Source of the DNA: Nocardia flavorosea
Lineage (GTDB): Bacteria; Actinomycetota; Actinomycetes; Mycobacteriales; Mycobacteriaceae
Assembly: GCF_015477805.1 (NCBI RefSeq)
Contig: NZ_JADLQL010000003.1
Span: forward strand, 558,001 to 622,000
DNA: 64,000 nt
Direction of reading: 5' to 3'
Position numbers and translations under genes: made by a program. The notes under the pieces were generated by a model. That model was given only the letters and a program-made list of their open reading frames with translations, was not told where the DNA came from and ran no database searches. Of the stretch, positions 44,053 to 51,451 are shown one piece after another (the first letter of the stretch is position 1; every line of letters begins with the position of its first letter).

Positions 44053-45396
44053 GTGTCTGAGATCGTGCGCCGGCCTATGTCCCGCAATGCGAAGTTAGCC
44101 AAGATTCCGCTCGGTGTGGCGGGTCGCGCCGCGGTCGGTTTCGGCCGCAAGCTCGCGGGTGGCGATCGCAAAGAGATCAACACCGAAATGAACCAGAAGG
44201 CGGCCGAGCAGCTGTTCTCCGTGCTCGGTGAGCTCAAGGGCGGCGCGATGAAGTTCGGTCAGGCCCTGAGTGTGATGGAGGCCGCGGTTCCCGAGGAATT
44301 CGGTGAGCACTATCGCGAGGCCCTGACCAAACTGCAGGCGGCCGCCCCGCCGATGCCCGCGGCCACCGTCCACCGCGTTCTCGATCAGCAGCTCGGCACC
44401 GACTGGCGGAAGCGGTTCGAATCGTTCGACGACACCCCGGCCGCCTCGGCCAGTATCGGCCAGGTGCACAAGGCGGTGTGGTCGGACGGCCGTGCGGTCG
44501 CGGTGAAGGTCCAGTACCCCGGCGCGGACGAGGCGCTACGCGCCGATCTGCGGACACTGAACCGGATGACGGGCCTATTCGCGAAGGTCATCCCCGGTGC
44601 GGATGTGAAACCGCTGCTCGCCGAGATCAACGAACGGACCGAGGAAGAGCTGGACTATCGCAACGAGGCCGCGAACCAGCGGGCTTTCAGCAAGGCCTAT
44701 GAGGGGCACCCGGAATTCGTGGTGCCGAAAGTGGTCGCGAGCGCGCCGAAGGTCATCGTCAGTGAATGGCTCGACGGCACACCGGTTTCGGCCATCATCG
44801 CCGCCGGCGTAGCCGATCCCGAGGGAACTCGCGTCCTGCGCAACCGGGTGGCCGGGCTGATGGGACGTTTCCACTTCTCCGCGCCCGAAACCGTCGGACT
44901 GCTGCACGCAGACCCGCATCCCGGCAATTTCATGATCACCGGTGAGGGCAAGCTCGCGGTGATCGATTACGGCGCCTGCGCCCCGCTGCCGGGTGGTTTC
45001 CCCGAGCTCCTGGGGCAGATACTCGCGTTGGCGGTGGCCGAGGAGTACGGCGAACTCACCGAGCTACTGCACGCCAACGGCTGGGTCCTGCCCGGTAAAA
45101 CCCTCACCGAGCAGGAGATCGAGGACTATCTGCGTCCGTTCACCGATCCGATCCGCTCCGAATCGTTCCATTTCACCCGCCGCTGGATGCAGCGTGTCGC
45201 GGGTAAGGCCACCGACTATTCCTCGCCGGAGATGAAGACCGCGCGGGCCATGATGCTGCCCGGTGAATACGTGATGATCTTCCGGGTACTGGGCGGTTCG
45301 ATCGGCATCTGCGCCCAGCTCGATGCCGAGGTGCCCTTCATCCAGCTGGCCGCGCGCTGGCTCCCCGGGTTCCGCGAGGAACGCGACAGCGCCTGA
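44053..45396 (+). CDS. ABC1/AarF (UbiB-like) atypical kinase (Rv3197-like)
   Basis: A 447-residue ADCK-type kinase-like protein. The family KxGQ signature is KFGQALSVME, followed by AVAVKVQYPG (ATP-binding Lys), EEELDYRNEAANQ (helix C region), LLHADPHPGNF (catalytic loop) and VIDYGA (metal-binding Asp). Family members support lipid or quinone metabolism and have ATPase activity; M. tuberculosis Rv3197 has been linked to macrolide tolerance and is the neighbour of whiB7, as here. The GTG lies 6 nt after CATGAT, again suggesting a leaderless start. Length equals that of Rv3197. Confidence 0.92.
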   Translation: MSEIVRRPMSRNAKLAKIPLGVAGRAAVGFGRKLAGGDRKEINTEMNQKAAEQLFSVLGELKGGAMKFGQALSVMEAAVPEEFGEHYREALTKLQAAAPPMPAATVHRVLDQQLGTDWRKRFESFDDTPAASASIGQVHKAVWSDGRAVAVKVQYPGADEALRADLRTLNRMTGLFAKVIPGADVKPLLAEINERTEEELDYRNEAANQRAFSKAYEGHPEFVVPKVVASAPKVIVSEWLDGTPVSAIIAAGVADPEGTRVLRNRVAGLMGRFHFSAPETVGLLHADPHPGNFMITGEGKLAVIDYGACAPLPGGFPELLGQILALAVAEEYGELTELLHANGWVLPGKTLTEQEIEDYLRPFTDPIRSESFHFTRRWMQRVAGKATDYSSPEMKTARAMMLPGEYVMIFRVLGGSIGICAQLDAEVPFIQLAARWLPGFREERDSA

Positions 45397-45488
45397 AAAT
45401 CCTTGTGGTTCAAGGCCGGAAACATCGGCCCGACGGCCGCTATCGGTGCCGTCGGGTATCCCATGCAGCGACTTGACCCGGAATGCGA

Positions 45489-45524
45489 ACGAGCCGCTCA
45501 TCGGCGGAGCGATGAGCGGCTCGT
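45489..45524. terminator. Bidirectional hairpin terminator
   Basis: Perfect 15-bp inverted repeat (ACGAGCCGCTCATCG and its complement) with a 6-nt loop between the convergent ABC1 and whiB7 genes. No long T-run, but a strong stem for both directions. Confidence 0.8.
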
Positions 45525-45569
45525 ATCCGGTGTCGGTGCGAATCCGCGGGCGGGTGGCCGCCGGCGCGG

Positions 45570-45893
45570 TCAGACACAGCTGGCAACCTTGCGCGGCCGG
45601 CCCCGCGGGCGTTTGCGGGCGATGACGACCCCCTGATCGAAGATCTCCCCGCCCCAGACACCCCACGGCTCCCGCCGATCGATCGCGGCATTCAGGCAGC
45701 CCTTACGGATAGGGCAGGAGGCGCACAGCGCCTTGGCCTGCTCCAACTGGACCGGGCTCTCGGCGAACCACAGGTCCGGATCACCCGCCCGGCAGGGCAG
45801 GGTGGTCAGCGGCTGAGTTTCGGGATCGGTTGTCACGGTGCGACACGCCACTTCAGTAGCGGCCTGCGGCCAACTCTGGGTGGTGGTGACCAC
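45570..45893 (-). CDS. whiB7: WhiB7 transcriptional regulator of antibiotic resistance
   Basis: A 107-residue WhiB-family [4Fe-4S] protein. Cluster ligands are Cys34, Cys57, Cys60 and Cys66 (CRAGDPDLWF, then CASC...GC); the GVWGG turn is at 78-82; the C-terminal AT-hook (KRPRGRPRK, 94-102) is specific to WhiB7. It binds sigma-A and AT-rich DNA next to the -35 to switch on intrinsic drug-resistance genes when ribosomes are inhibited. The GTG follows AAGGAGAA by 4 nt. The roughly 540-nt leader contains an upstream ORF and a terminator hairpin. Confidence 0.97.
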   Translation of the reverse strand: MVTTTQSWPQAATEVACRTVTTDPETQPLTTLPCRAGDPDLWFAESPVQLEQAKALCASCPIRKGCLNAAIDRREPWGVWGGEIFDQGVVIARKRPRGRPRKVASCV

Positions 45894-45969
45894 GTCGTTC
45901 TCCTTCAGCTTGTTGTGCAGCGGTTCGGTGTTCTGCTGCGAAACCGCTGCCTTGTGAGCTGAAGGCCAA

Positions 45970-46007
45970 GAAAAATGGCCACGGTTTCGCATCTGCGACC
46001 CGTGGCC
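45970..46007 (-). terminator. whiB7 leader attenuator (intrinsic terminator)
   Basis: On the minus strand GGCCACGG (46007-46000) pairs with CCGTGGCC (45984-45977), closed by an inner loop and followed by ATTTTTC. This is a canonical Rho-independent terminator. It lies 23-37 nt after the stop of the leader ORF and about 76 nt before whiB7, so default transcription should stop here unless translation of the leader is disturbed. Confidence 0.85.
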
Positions 46008-46029
46008 AGGAGGTTCGGGGGTGGTACCC

Positions 46030-46365
46030 CTAACCTGGTCGGCGGTCGGGCCGCCTGTTCACGGTCGCGTGATGTCCTTTGCGGAGGCTTTCCTCTTGCT
46101 TATCGGCCACCGCGGGTGCTGCGGCCAGATCGATAGCGAGTGAGCCGGCGGCTGCGAATGCAGCGGCCGGAAGCCAGGTTGCGTCGGACTGATCCTGCTG
46201 ATCGATGAAATTCGGCTGATGCGAATCGCGCATGCGCGGCTGCGCACCGAAACGATCGATGCAGGACGGGCCGGTCCCCTGCAGAGCGAGGAACCCCCGG
46301 GAAGCAGCCGACAACCGCGTATTCGGGATTACGGTGACGATTCCGTAATTCGTCATGCCGTTCAT
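46030..46365 (-). CDS. whiB7 upstream leader ORF (111 codons)
   Basis: An open frame with a strong ribosome-binding site (GGGAGG about 9 nt before the ATG), encoding 111 residues that start MNGMTNYGIVTVIPNTRLSA. I recognise no domain. It ends 22 nt before the terminator hairpin. whiB7 (mycobacteria) and its relative wblC (Streptomyces) are controlled by upstream ORFs whose slowed translation prevents termination, so this is probably the sensing ORF; it is long for that role, and an independent protein function cannot be excluded. Confidence 0.75.
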   Translation of the reverse strand: MNGMTNYGIVTVIPNTRLSAASRGFLALQGTGPSCIDRFGAQPRMRDSHQPNFIDQQDQSDATWLPAAAFAAAGSLAIDLAAAPAVADKQEESLRKGHHATVNRRPDRRPG

Positions 46366-46443
46366 CTGTCTGCCTCCCTCCTGTACTCGTGATCCGAAAA
46401 TTTCCATGGTGCGCGTGGATGTACCCTCCCGAGCGCGATTCCC

Positions 46444-46485
46444 ACCTTAAGGCAATCCCGCCGGGCTCGACAACCTATTTTCTAC
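46444..46485 (-). promoter_or_regulatory. Predicted whiB7 promoter with WhiB7-type AT-rich element
   Basis: On the minus strand TTGTCG (46473-46468), an 18-nt spacer and TAAGGT (46449-46444). The bases directly upstream of the -35 (46474-46485) are AT-rich, which is the feature WhiB7 recognises at its target promoters, including its own. The predicted start is near 46437. Confidence 0.55.
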
Positions 46486-46508
46486 CTGCGGTTTTGCGCT
46501 CGGTTGTG

Positions 46509-48638
46509 CTACGGCCGGGACAGCGAACGCCGCCGGGACCTGATGATCGCCAGAACTTCCGCGCCGTACCGGCGCACCTTCGCCGCACCGACGCCGAGCG
46601 CGGCCAGCCCCGCCTCGTCCTCGGGCAGCTGCTCGGCAATCGCGGTGAGCGTGTTCACTCCAAGGATCCCGCGCGGGTCCACCGCGAGTTCCGCCGCCTT
46701 CTCCCGTCGCCAATCCTGCAGTGCGCCCAGGAGTTCCAGATCCGGTTCGCCCGCACAGCCTTTGCATCGGCGCAGCAGCACGGTCTCCGAATCGAGCAAC
46801 GCCCGCCCGCATACCCGGCAGGCCGGGCGAGCGGTTTCCGTGCCCGGCCGCGCGGGCGCGGCAATACGGGACGCCGGGGATTCCTCGGGGATCAGGCCGG
46901 TGAGGAACCGGGAGCGCCGGCGAGTACGGCGATCCCCCTCGCCCCGCGACAATGCCCAGGACAAGCGCAGATGGCTGCGCGCCCGGGTCACCCCGACGTA
47001 GAGCAGCCGGCGTTCCTCCTCGAGCGCGGCGGGATCGGCCACCGAGCCGTCGCCGTTGAGTACATAAGTTATCGGCAGTGTGCCGTCGGTCAGGCCGACC
47101 AGGAACACCGCGTCCCATTCCAGGCCCTTGGCCGCGTGCAGGGACGCCAGGGTGACGCCCTGCACGGTCGGTGGGTGGCGTGCTTCGGCGCGCGCGGCGA
47201 GTTCGCGTAACAGACCGGCGGGATCCAGTTCGGGCTGTTGTCCGGTGAGCTCCTCGGTGAGCCGCACCAGCGCGACCAGCGACTCCCAGCGCTGCCGGGC
47301 CTGCGCTCCGGCCGGAGCGGTGGCGGTGAGCCCGGCCGGGGCCAGCGCGGCCCGGACCAGGGTGACCAGTTTCTCGCCGGTCCGCGACGCGGCGGGCAGA
47401 TCATCGCGGGCCGCGGTTTTGCGCAGTTCCTCGACCGCTTGGCGTACTTCCGGCCGCTGGAAGAAACCCTCGCCGCCGCGCACCTGGTAGGCGATGCCCT
47501 GTTCGGTCAGCGCCTGTTCGTAGACCTCCGACTGGGCGTTGATTCGGTACAACACGGCGATCTCCGCGGCCGGCGTACCGCCGGCCAGCAGGTCGCCGAT
47601 CCGGTGTGCCACCGCGACGGCTTCCTCGCGCAGGTCGGCGTACTCGGCGAATTCGGGCTCCGGGCCCTCGTCGCGCTGGCCGATCAACTGCAGGCGGGTT
47701 CCGGCTATTCGCCCCTTCGCCATCCCGATCACCCGGTTGGCCAGATCGACCACCTGCGGTGTGGAACGGTAGTCGCGTTCCAGCCGGACCACGGTCGCGT
47801 CCGGATAGCGGCGGGAGAAGTCCAGCAGATACGCGGGGCTGGCGCCGGTGAACGAATAGATCGTCTGGTTGGCATCGCCGACCACGGTGAGATCGTCCCG
47901 GTCGCCCAGCCAGGCGTCCAGTACGCGCTGTTGCAGGGGGGTGACGTCCTGGTACTCGTCGACGACGAAGCAACGGTAGCGTTCCCGGAACACATCGGCG
48001 ACCGCCGGATAGTCCTCGAGTGCGGCGGCGGTGTGCAGCAGCAGATCGTCGAAATCGAGCAGCAGGCCCTCCGGCGTGGTCTTCAATGTTTCGTAGGCGG
48101 CGTACACCTCGCCGATCCGTGCCGCCGGGAAGGGAATATCGCGTTGCCGGGATGCGGCCGCGGCGGCGTAGTCCTCGGGCGCCACCAGCGCGGATTTCGC
48201 CCATTCGATCTCGCTCAGCAGATCCTTCACACTATCGGTGCCGGACGCGATCCCGACCCGGTTGGCGGCCTGGGCGACCACCGGGAACTTGCGGTCGAGC
48301 AGCCGCCACGGAACCTCGCCCACCACCTGCGGCCAGAAATAGCGCAACTGGCGTAGCGCCGCGGCATGAAAAGTACGGGCCTGGACTGTATTCGCCGCCG
48401 CACCCAGGCCCAGGCCGCGCAATCGGCCACGGAGTTCGCCCGCGGCGCGGGCGGTGAAGGTGACTGCCAGCACCTGGTCGGCGCGGACCTGCCCGGCCGC
48501 CACGAGGTGCGCGATGCGATAGGTGATGGTGCGCGTCTTCCCTGTCCCGGCCCCGGCGAGTACACAGACCGGTCCACGCGGTGCGCGGACAGCGGCGGCC
48601 TGCTCCGGATCCAATGCGGAGAGATCGACTGCGGCCAC
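46509..48638 (-). CDS. uvrD2: ATP-dependent DNA helicase UvrD2
   Basis: A 709-residue superfamily-1 helicase: Walker A LAGAGTGKTRT, FTARAAGEL, VVDEYQDVTPLQQ, GDANQTIYSFTGA, VTLASLHAAKGLEWDAV and LLYVGVTRARSHL. It is followed by the tetracysteine zinc element (CRVC...CKGC) and a C-terminal HRDC domain, which define UvrD2. The enzyme is a 3'-5' DNA helicase and is essential in mycobacteria. Start at GTG 48638, 6 nt after CACAAT; the long upstream extension in frame is Arg/Pro-rich and not like UvrD2. Gene order with whiB7 matches mycobacteria. Confidence 0.95.
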   Translation of the reverse strand: MAAVDLSALDPEQAAAVRAPRGPVCVLAGAGTGKTRTITYRIAHLVAAGQVRADQVLAVTFTARAAGELRGRLRGLGLGAAANTVQARTFHAAALRQLRYFWPQVVGEVPWRLLDRKFPVVAQAANRVGIASGTDSVKDLLSEIEWAKSALVAPEDYAAAAASRQRDIPFPAARIGEVYAAYETLKTTPEGLLLDFDDLLLHTAAALEDYPAVADVFRERYRCFVVDEYQDVTPLQQRVLDAWLGDRDDLTVVGDANQTIYSFTGASPAYLLDFSRRYPDATVVRLERDYRSTPQVVDLANRVIGMAKGRIAGTRLQLIGQRDEGPEPEFAEYADLREEAVAVAHRIGDLLAGGTPAAEIAVLYRINAQSEVYEQALTEQGIAYQVRGGEGFFQRPEVRQAVEELRKTAARDDLPAASRTGEKLVTLVRAALAPAGLTATAPAGAQARQRWESLVALVRLTEELTGQQPELDPAGLLRELAARAEARHPPTVQGVTLASLHAAKGLEWDAVFLVGLTDGTLPITYVLNGDGSVADPAALEEERRLLYVGVTRARSHLRLSWALSRGEGDRRTRRRSRFLTGLIPEESPASRIAAPARPGTETARPACRVCGRALLDSETVLLRRCKGCAGEPDLELLGALQDWRREKAAELAVDPRGILGVNTLTAIAEQLPEDEAGLAALGVGAAKVRRYGAEVLAIIRSRRRSLSRP

Positions 48639-49273
48639 GGGTCCATTGTGCACACGCGGTCCGGCGGGCTCCGAGCCGCACGCTCCGGCCGGGTCGGTAC
48701 GGCCATACGAGTCGGCCCCGACGCCGGACCGGAGGCACGCGATGCTCGACATATCCGTGCCCGGAACGCCGGGTGGCCGCCTCGGCGCACTGCCTGTCGG
48801 CCGTTGCCGGGGTCTGGGAGCGTTCACGTACGCGGACCGCATCCGCCGGGCGGCCGGCGACATCGAGGGCGGTCGACCGGTCCGGGCGCACGGAATCCGG
48901 AGGTCGCCCGTTACCGCGGACGCGGACGTACCCACGCTCATCGAGCCTCTCGGTCCCGCCGGGCCGCGGAAAATCCCCCCCGGGTTGCCGGCCGTCCGTC
49001 ATCGCTTCCGAGAACACCGGCCGTCACGACAAAGGCGGTCTCCAGTGGCTGCCCCCGCCGTGGGCCTACCCGGCACGGTGCGGATCGGACTCCGCCACGC
49101 CGTCACAGCGGAGCACCAGCTCGCGGTCGCCCGGCCTCCGGCAGACCGTCGTGATCGCCCTCGGGTGCCGAGGCCGTCGCGATACGAAGCCGGAAGACCT
49201 CGATGGCGCAGGGGCCGCGAAATCGGACGGACCGGTGTGGAACACCGGAACAGGTGGCGGCGTTGCTCAGTGC
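48639..49273. other. Intergenic region, possible degraded gene
   Basis: No gene I can support in 635 bases. One plus-strand frame (48741-49281) has a GGAGG site 6 nt before its ATG, but it is very Arg/Pro-rich in its second half and overlaps the mycoredoxin start. It may be a chance frame or the remnant of a gene. Confidence 0.4.
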
Positions 49274-49531
49274 GTGAGTGATTCGACACCCGATCTGACC
49301 ATGTACTCCACCACCTGGTGCGGTTACTGCCGCCGGCTGAAGACCCAGCTGAAAGAGGCCGGGATCACCTATGTGGAGATCGATATCGAGCAGGATCCGG
49401 CCTCGGCCGAATTCGTGGGGAGTGTGAACAACGGCAACCATGTGGTTCCGACCGTGAAGTTCGCCGACGGCTCCACCGCCACGAATCCGTCGCTGGCGGA
49501 CGTGCAGAAGGCACTGGCCCGTCAAGCGTGA
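49274..49531 (+). CDS. mrx1: Mycoredoxin (glutaredoxin-like, mycothiol-dependent)
   Basis: An 85-residue thioredoxin-fold protein with the mycoredoxin active site WCGYC (Cys16, Cys19), the cis-Pro motif HVVPTVKF and the C-terminal NPSLADVQKAL. Mycoredoxin-1 reduces mixed disulfides of proteins with mycothiol, so the organism probably makes mycothiol. Next to uvrD2 as in M. tuberculosis (Rv3198A). Confidence 0.93.
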   Translation: MSDSTPDLTMYSTTWCGYCRRLKTQLKEAGITYVEIDIEQDPASAEFVGSVNNGNHVVPTVKFADGSTATNPSLADVQKALARQA

Positions 49532-49630
49532 CCAGCCGGGCGCCGTTCGTCGCGGGCAGGTAAGGCGAGCGCCGCCGGCCCGCGCGTGCCTGCGGGCGCC
49601 GGACGGGGTCGCATCGCTAGTGTTGACCGG

Positions 49631-50656
49631 GTGAATCGTCGGATCATCACGCTCCTCGTCGCCCTGGTCCCCGTTCTGTTGCTCGGCGTGATCGGCAGCG
49701 TCTACACCGTGCCGTTCGTCGCGCTCGGGCCCGGGCCCACCCATAACACGCTGGGAGAATTCGACGGCCGCGAGGTCGTGGGGGTGACCGGCGCCGAGGT
49801 GGACCGGACCTCCGGCCACCTGAATATGACCACGATCGCCATGCGTGACGGCCTGACCCTGTTCGAGGCGCTCGGGTTCTGGGTCAGCGGCCGGCACGGC
49901 ATCGTGCCACGGGCCGAGGTGTACCCGCCGGGGCTGTCCCGCGAGGAAGTGGACAAGTCCAACGAGTTGGAGTTCACGAACTCGGAGAGCAATGCCGAGG
50001 TCGCGGCGATGCGCCAGTTGAACCTGCCCACCGCGGTGCTGGTGCACGAGGTGTCCGAGGAGGGCCCGTCCCGGGATGTGCTGCGTCCGGGTGACGAGAT
50101 CGTCAGTGTGAACGGCAACCCGGTAGCGACTCCGCAGGATGTCGTCACAGCGGTGTCGAACAGCGCGCCCGGTACGGTGCTGACGCTGGTGATCCGCCGC
50201 GACGGCGCCGAGCAGACGGTGAATGTCACGCTCGGTGCGCGCCCCGACGACGAGACCAAGGGCTACCTGGGCCTCACCCCCACCGAGGCGGCGGCGCCGC
50301 CGATGCAGGTCGAGTTCTATCTGCCCGATATCGGCGGGCCGTCCGCCGGACTGATGTTCAGCCTGGCACTGGTCGAGAAGCTGAGCCCGGGTGATCTGGA
50401 CGGCGGTGCGTTCATCGCCGGCACCGGCACCATCGACGAGGACGGCAACGTCGGTCCTATCGGCGGAATCCAATACAAGATGATGGCCGCTCACGAGGCG
50501 GGCGCCGAAACGTTCCTGGTGCCCGCGGACAACTGCAGCGAGGCGATCCAGCGGGTGCCGGACGGGCTGCGGCTGGTGCGGGTGGAGACGCTTGCCGGTG
50601 CGGTCCAGGCACTGGAAGATCTCGCCGCGGGCGAGCAGGCCCCGAGCTGCGGCTGA
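49631..50656 (+). CDS. PDZ and Lon-like (YlbL-type) membrane protease (Rv3194c-like)
   Basis: A 341-residue protein: N-terminal membrane anchor (about 5-30), an extracytoplasmic PDZ domain (about 120-200, LRPGDEIVSVNGNPV) and a Lon-type S16 protease domain with a Ser-Lys dyad, Ser238 in GGPSAGLMFSLAL and Lys283 in GGIQYKMMAAHEAG. Members degrade membrane or secreted proteins. GTG lies 7 nt after TAGTGT, so it is probably leaderless. It faces the convergent PPA1309 gene, 22 nt away. Confidence 0.92.
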   Translation: MNRRIITLLVALVPVLLLGVIGSVYTVPFVALGPGPTHNTLGEFDGREVVGVTGAEVDRTSGHLNMTTIAMRDGLTLFEALGFWVSGRHGIVPRAEVYPPGLSREEVDKSNELEFTNSESNAEVAAMRQLNLPTAVLVHEVSEEGPSRDVLRPGDEIVSVNGNPVATPQDVVTAVSNSAPGTVLTLVIRRDGAEQTVNVTLGARPDDETKGYLGLTPTEAAAPPMQVEFYLPDIGGPSAGLMFSLALVEKLSPGDLDGGAFIAGTGTIDEDGNVGPIGGIQYKMMAAHEAGAETFLVPADNCSEAIQRVPDGLRLVRVETLAGAVQALEDLAAGEQAPSCG

Positions 50657-50678
50657 TCCCGGGGCCGCGGGCCGGCGG

Positions 50679-51272
50679 TCAGTCGCCGGAGTCCTCCAGC
50701 GTATGCCGCAGCGCCTCGACCAGGTTCGGGGCGAGGTCCGGGTAGGTCCGCAGATCCAGCGCCCCGTCGTCCTCGGATTCGTCTTCGGGCCGTAACTGCA
50801 GCAGGCACAGGCTGTTTCCGGTGCGCAACGCGGCGGCGAACAGGCGGGCGTCGCGCCGCCCCGGATGGGCGTGGGCGGCCGCCCGGCCCGCCGCGTCGGC
50901 GGCATCGGCATCGGCCAGTAGCGGAGTCAGGGCTTGATCGAGATCTTTTTCGGCGTCCGGTGGCAGGACGACGATCTCCTGTACCAGGACGCATCCGGCG
51001 ACGGCGGGCGGCCAGCTCGTGGTGGCCAGGAATTCGTCCAGCGGCATAGTTCCGGCGGCGACCTCGTCGGGTAGCGGGTCCTGCGCCACCGGGGTCAGTT
51101 CGTTGCCGGTGTCGACCTGATCGATCAGGGTGGGCTCGGCGACCACCAGGTCCGCGGTCCGCACCAGGGCGAACATCTGCGGTGCGGCGCCCCAGCCCTC
51201 GGCGTCCACGAACTCGGCGACCTCGTGGACGGAACGGGCAAGGACTATTTCGGCATGCAGGTCGTCGCTCAC
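50679..51272 (-). CDS. PPA1309-family protein of unknown function
   Basis: A 197-residue acidic protein beginning VSDDLHAEIVLARSVHEVAEFVD. The sequence is typical of the actinobacterial PPA1309 family: a MFALVRTADLVVAEP segment, then EEVAGCVLVQEIVVLPPDAE-like strands, and an RLFAAALRTGNSLCLLQLRP segment. No catalytic motif is visible and the function is unknown. It lies between two membrane-protein genes and is convergent with the protease gene. Confidence 0.8.
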   Translation of the reverse strand: MSDDLHAEIVLARSVHEVAEFVDAEGWGAAPQMFALVRTADLVVAEPTLIDQVDTGNELTPVAQDPLPDEVAAGTMPLDEFLATTSWPPAVAGCVLVQEIVVLPPDAEKDLDQALTPLLADADAADAAGRAAAHAHPGRRDARLFAAALRTGNSLCLLQLRPEDESEDDGALDLRTYPDLAPNLVEALRHTLEDSGD

Positions 51273-51451
51273 CGGACCATCCTCGCATCCGGCGCGGCGA
51301 CACCGCCCAACCCTGCGGTCGCGAAGATGTCCGTTTTCCGTAAAGTGGGCGCTGAGGGTCCGCACGGACCCGACCGCAACAATTCGGACTGCGGCGCAGC
51401 GGCCGGTGGCGCTACCGGTTCGCCCGCCGCCGGACCCTGGAGAGTGGCATC

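Noticed and set aside
43109..45396. A classical azole-forming RiPP cluster
   Set aside because: Only the E1-like domain is present; there is no YcaO cyclodehydratase, dehydrogenase or Cys/Ser/Thr-rich precursor.
48741..49281. Plus-strand ORF of about 180 codons with a GGAGG site before its ATG
   Set aside because: The second half is extremely Arg/Pro-rich, it overlaps the mycoredoxin start and no protein family is recognisable; kept only as a remark in the intergenic entry.
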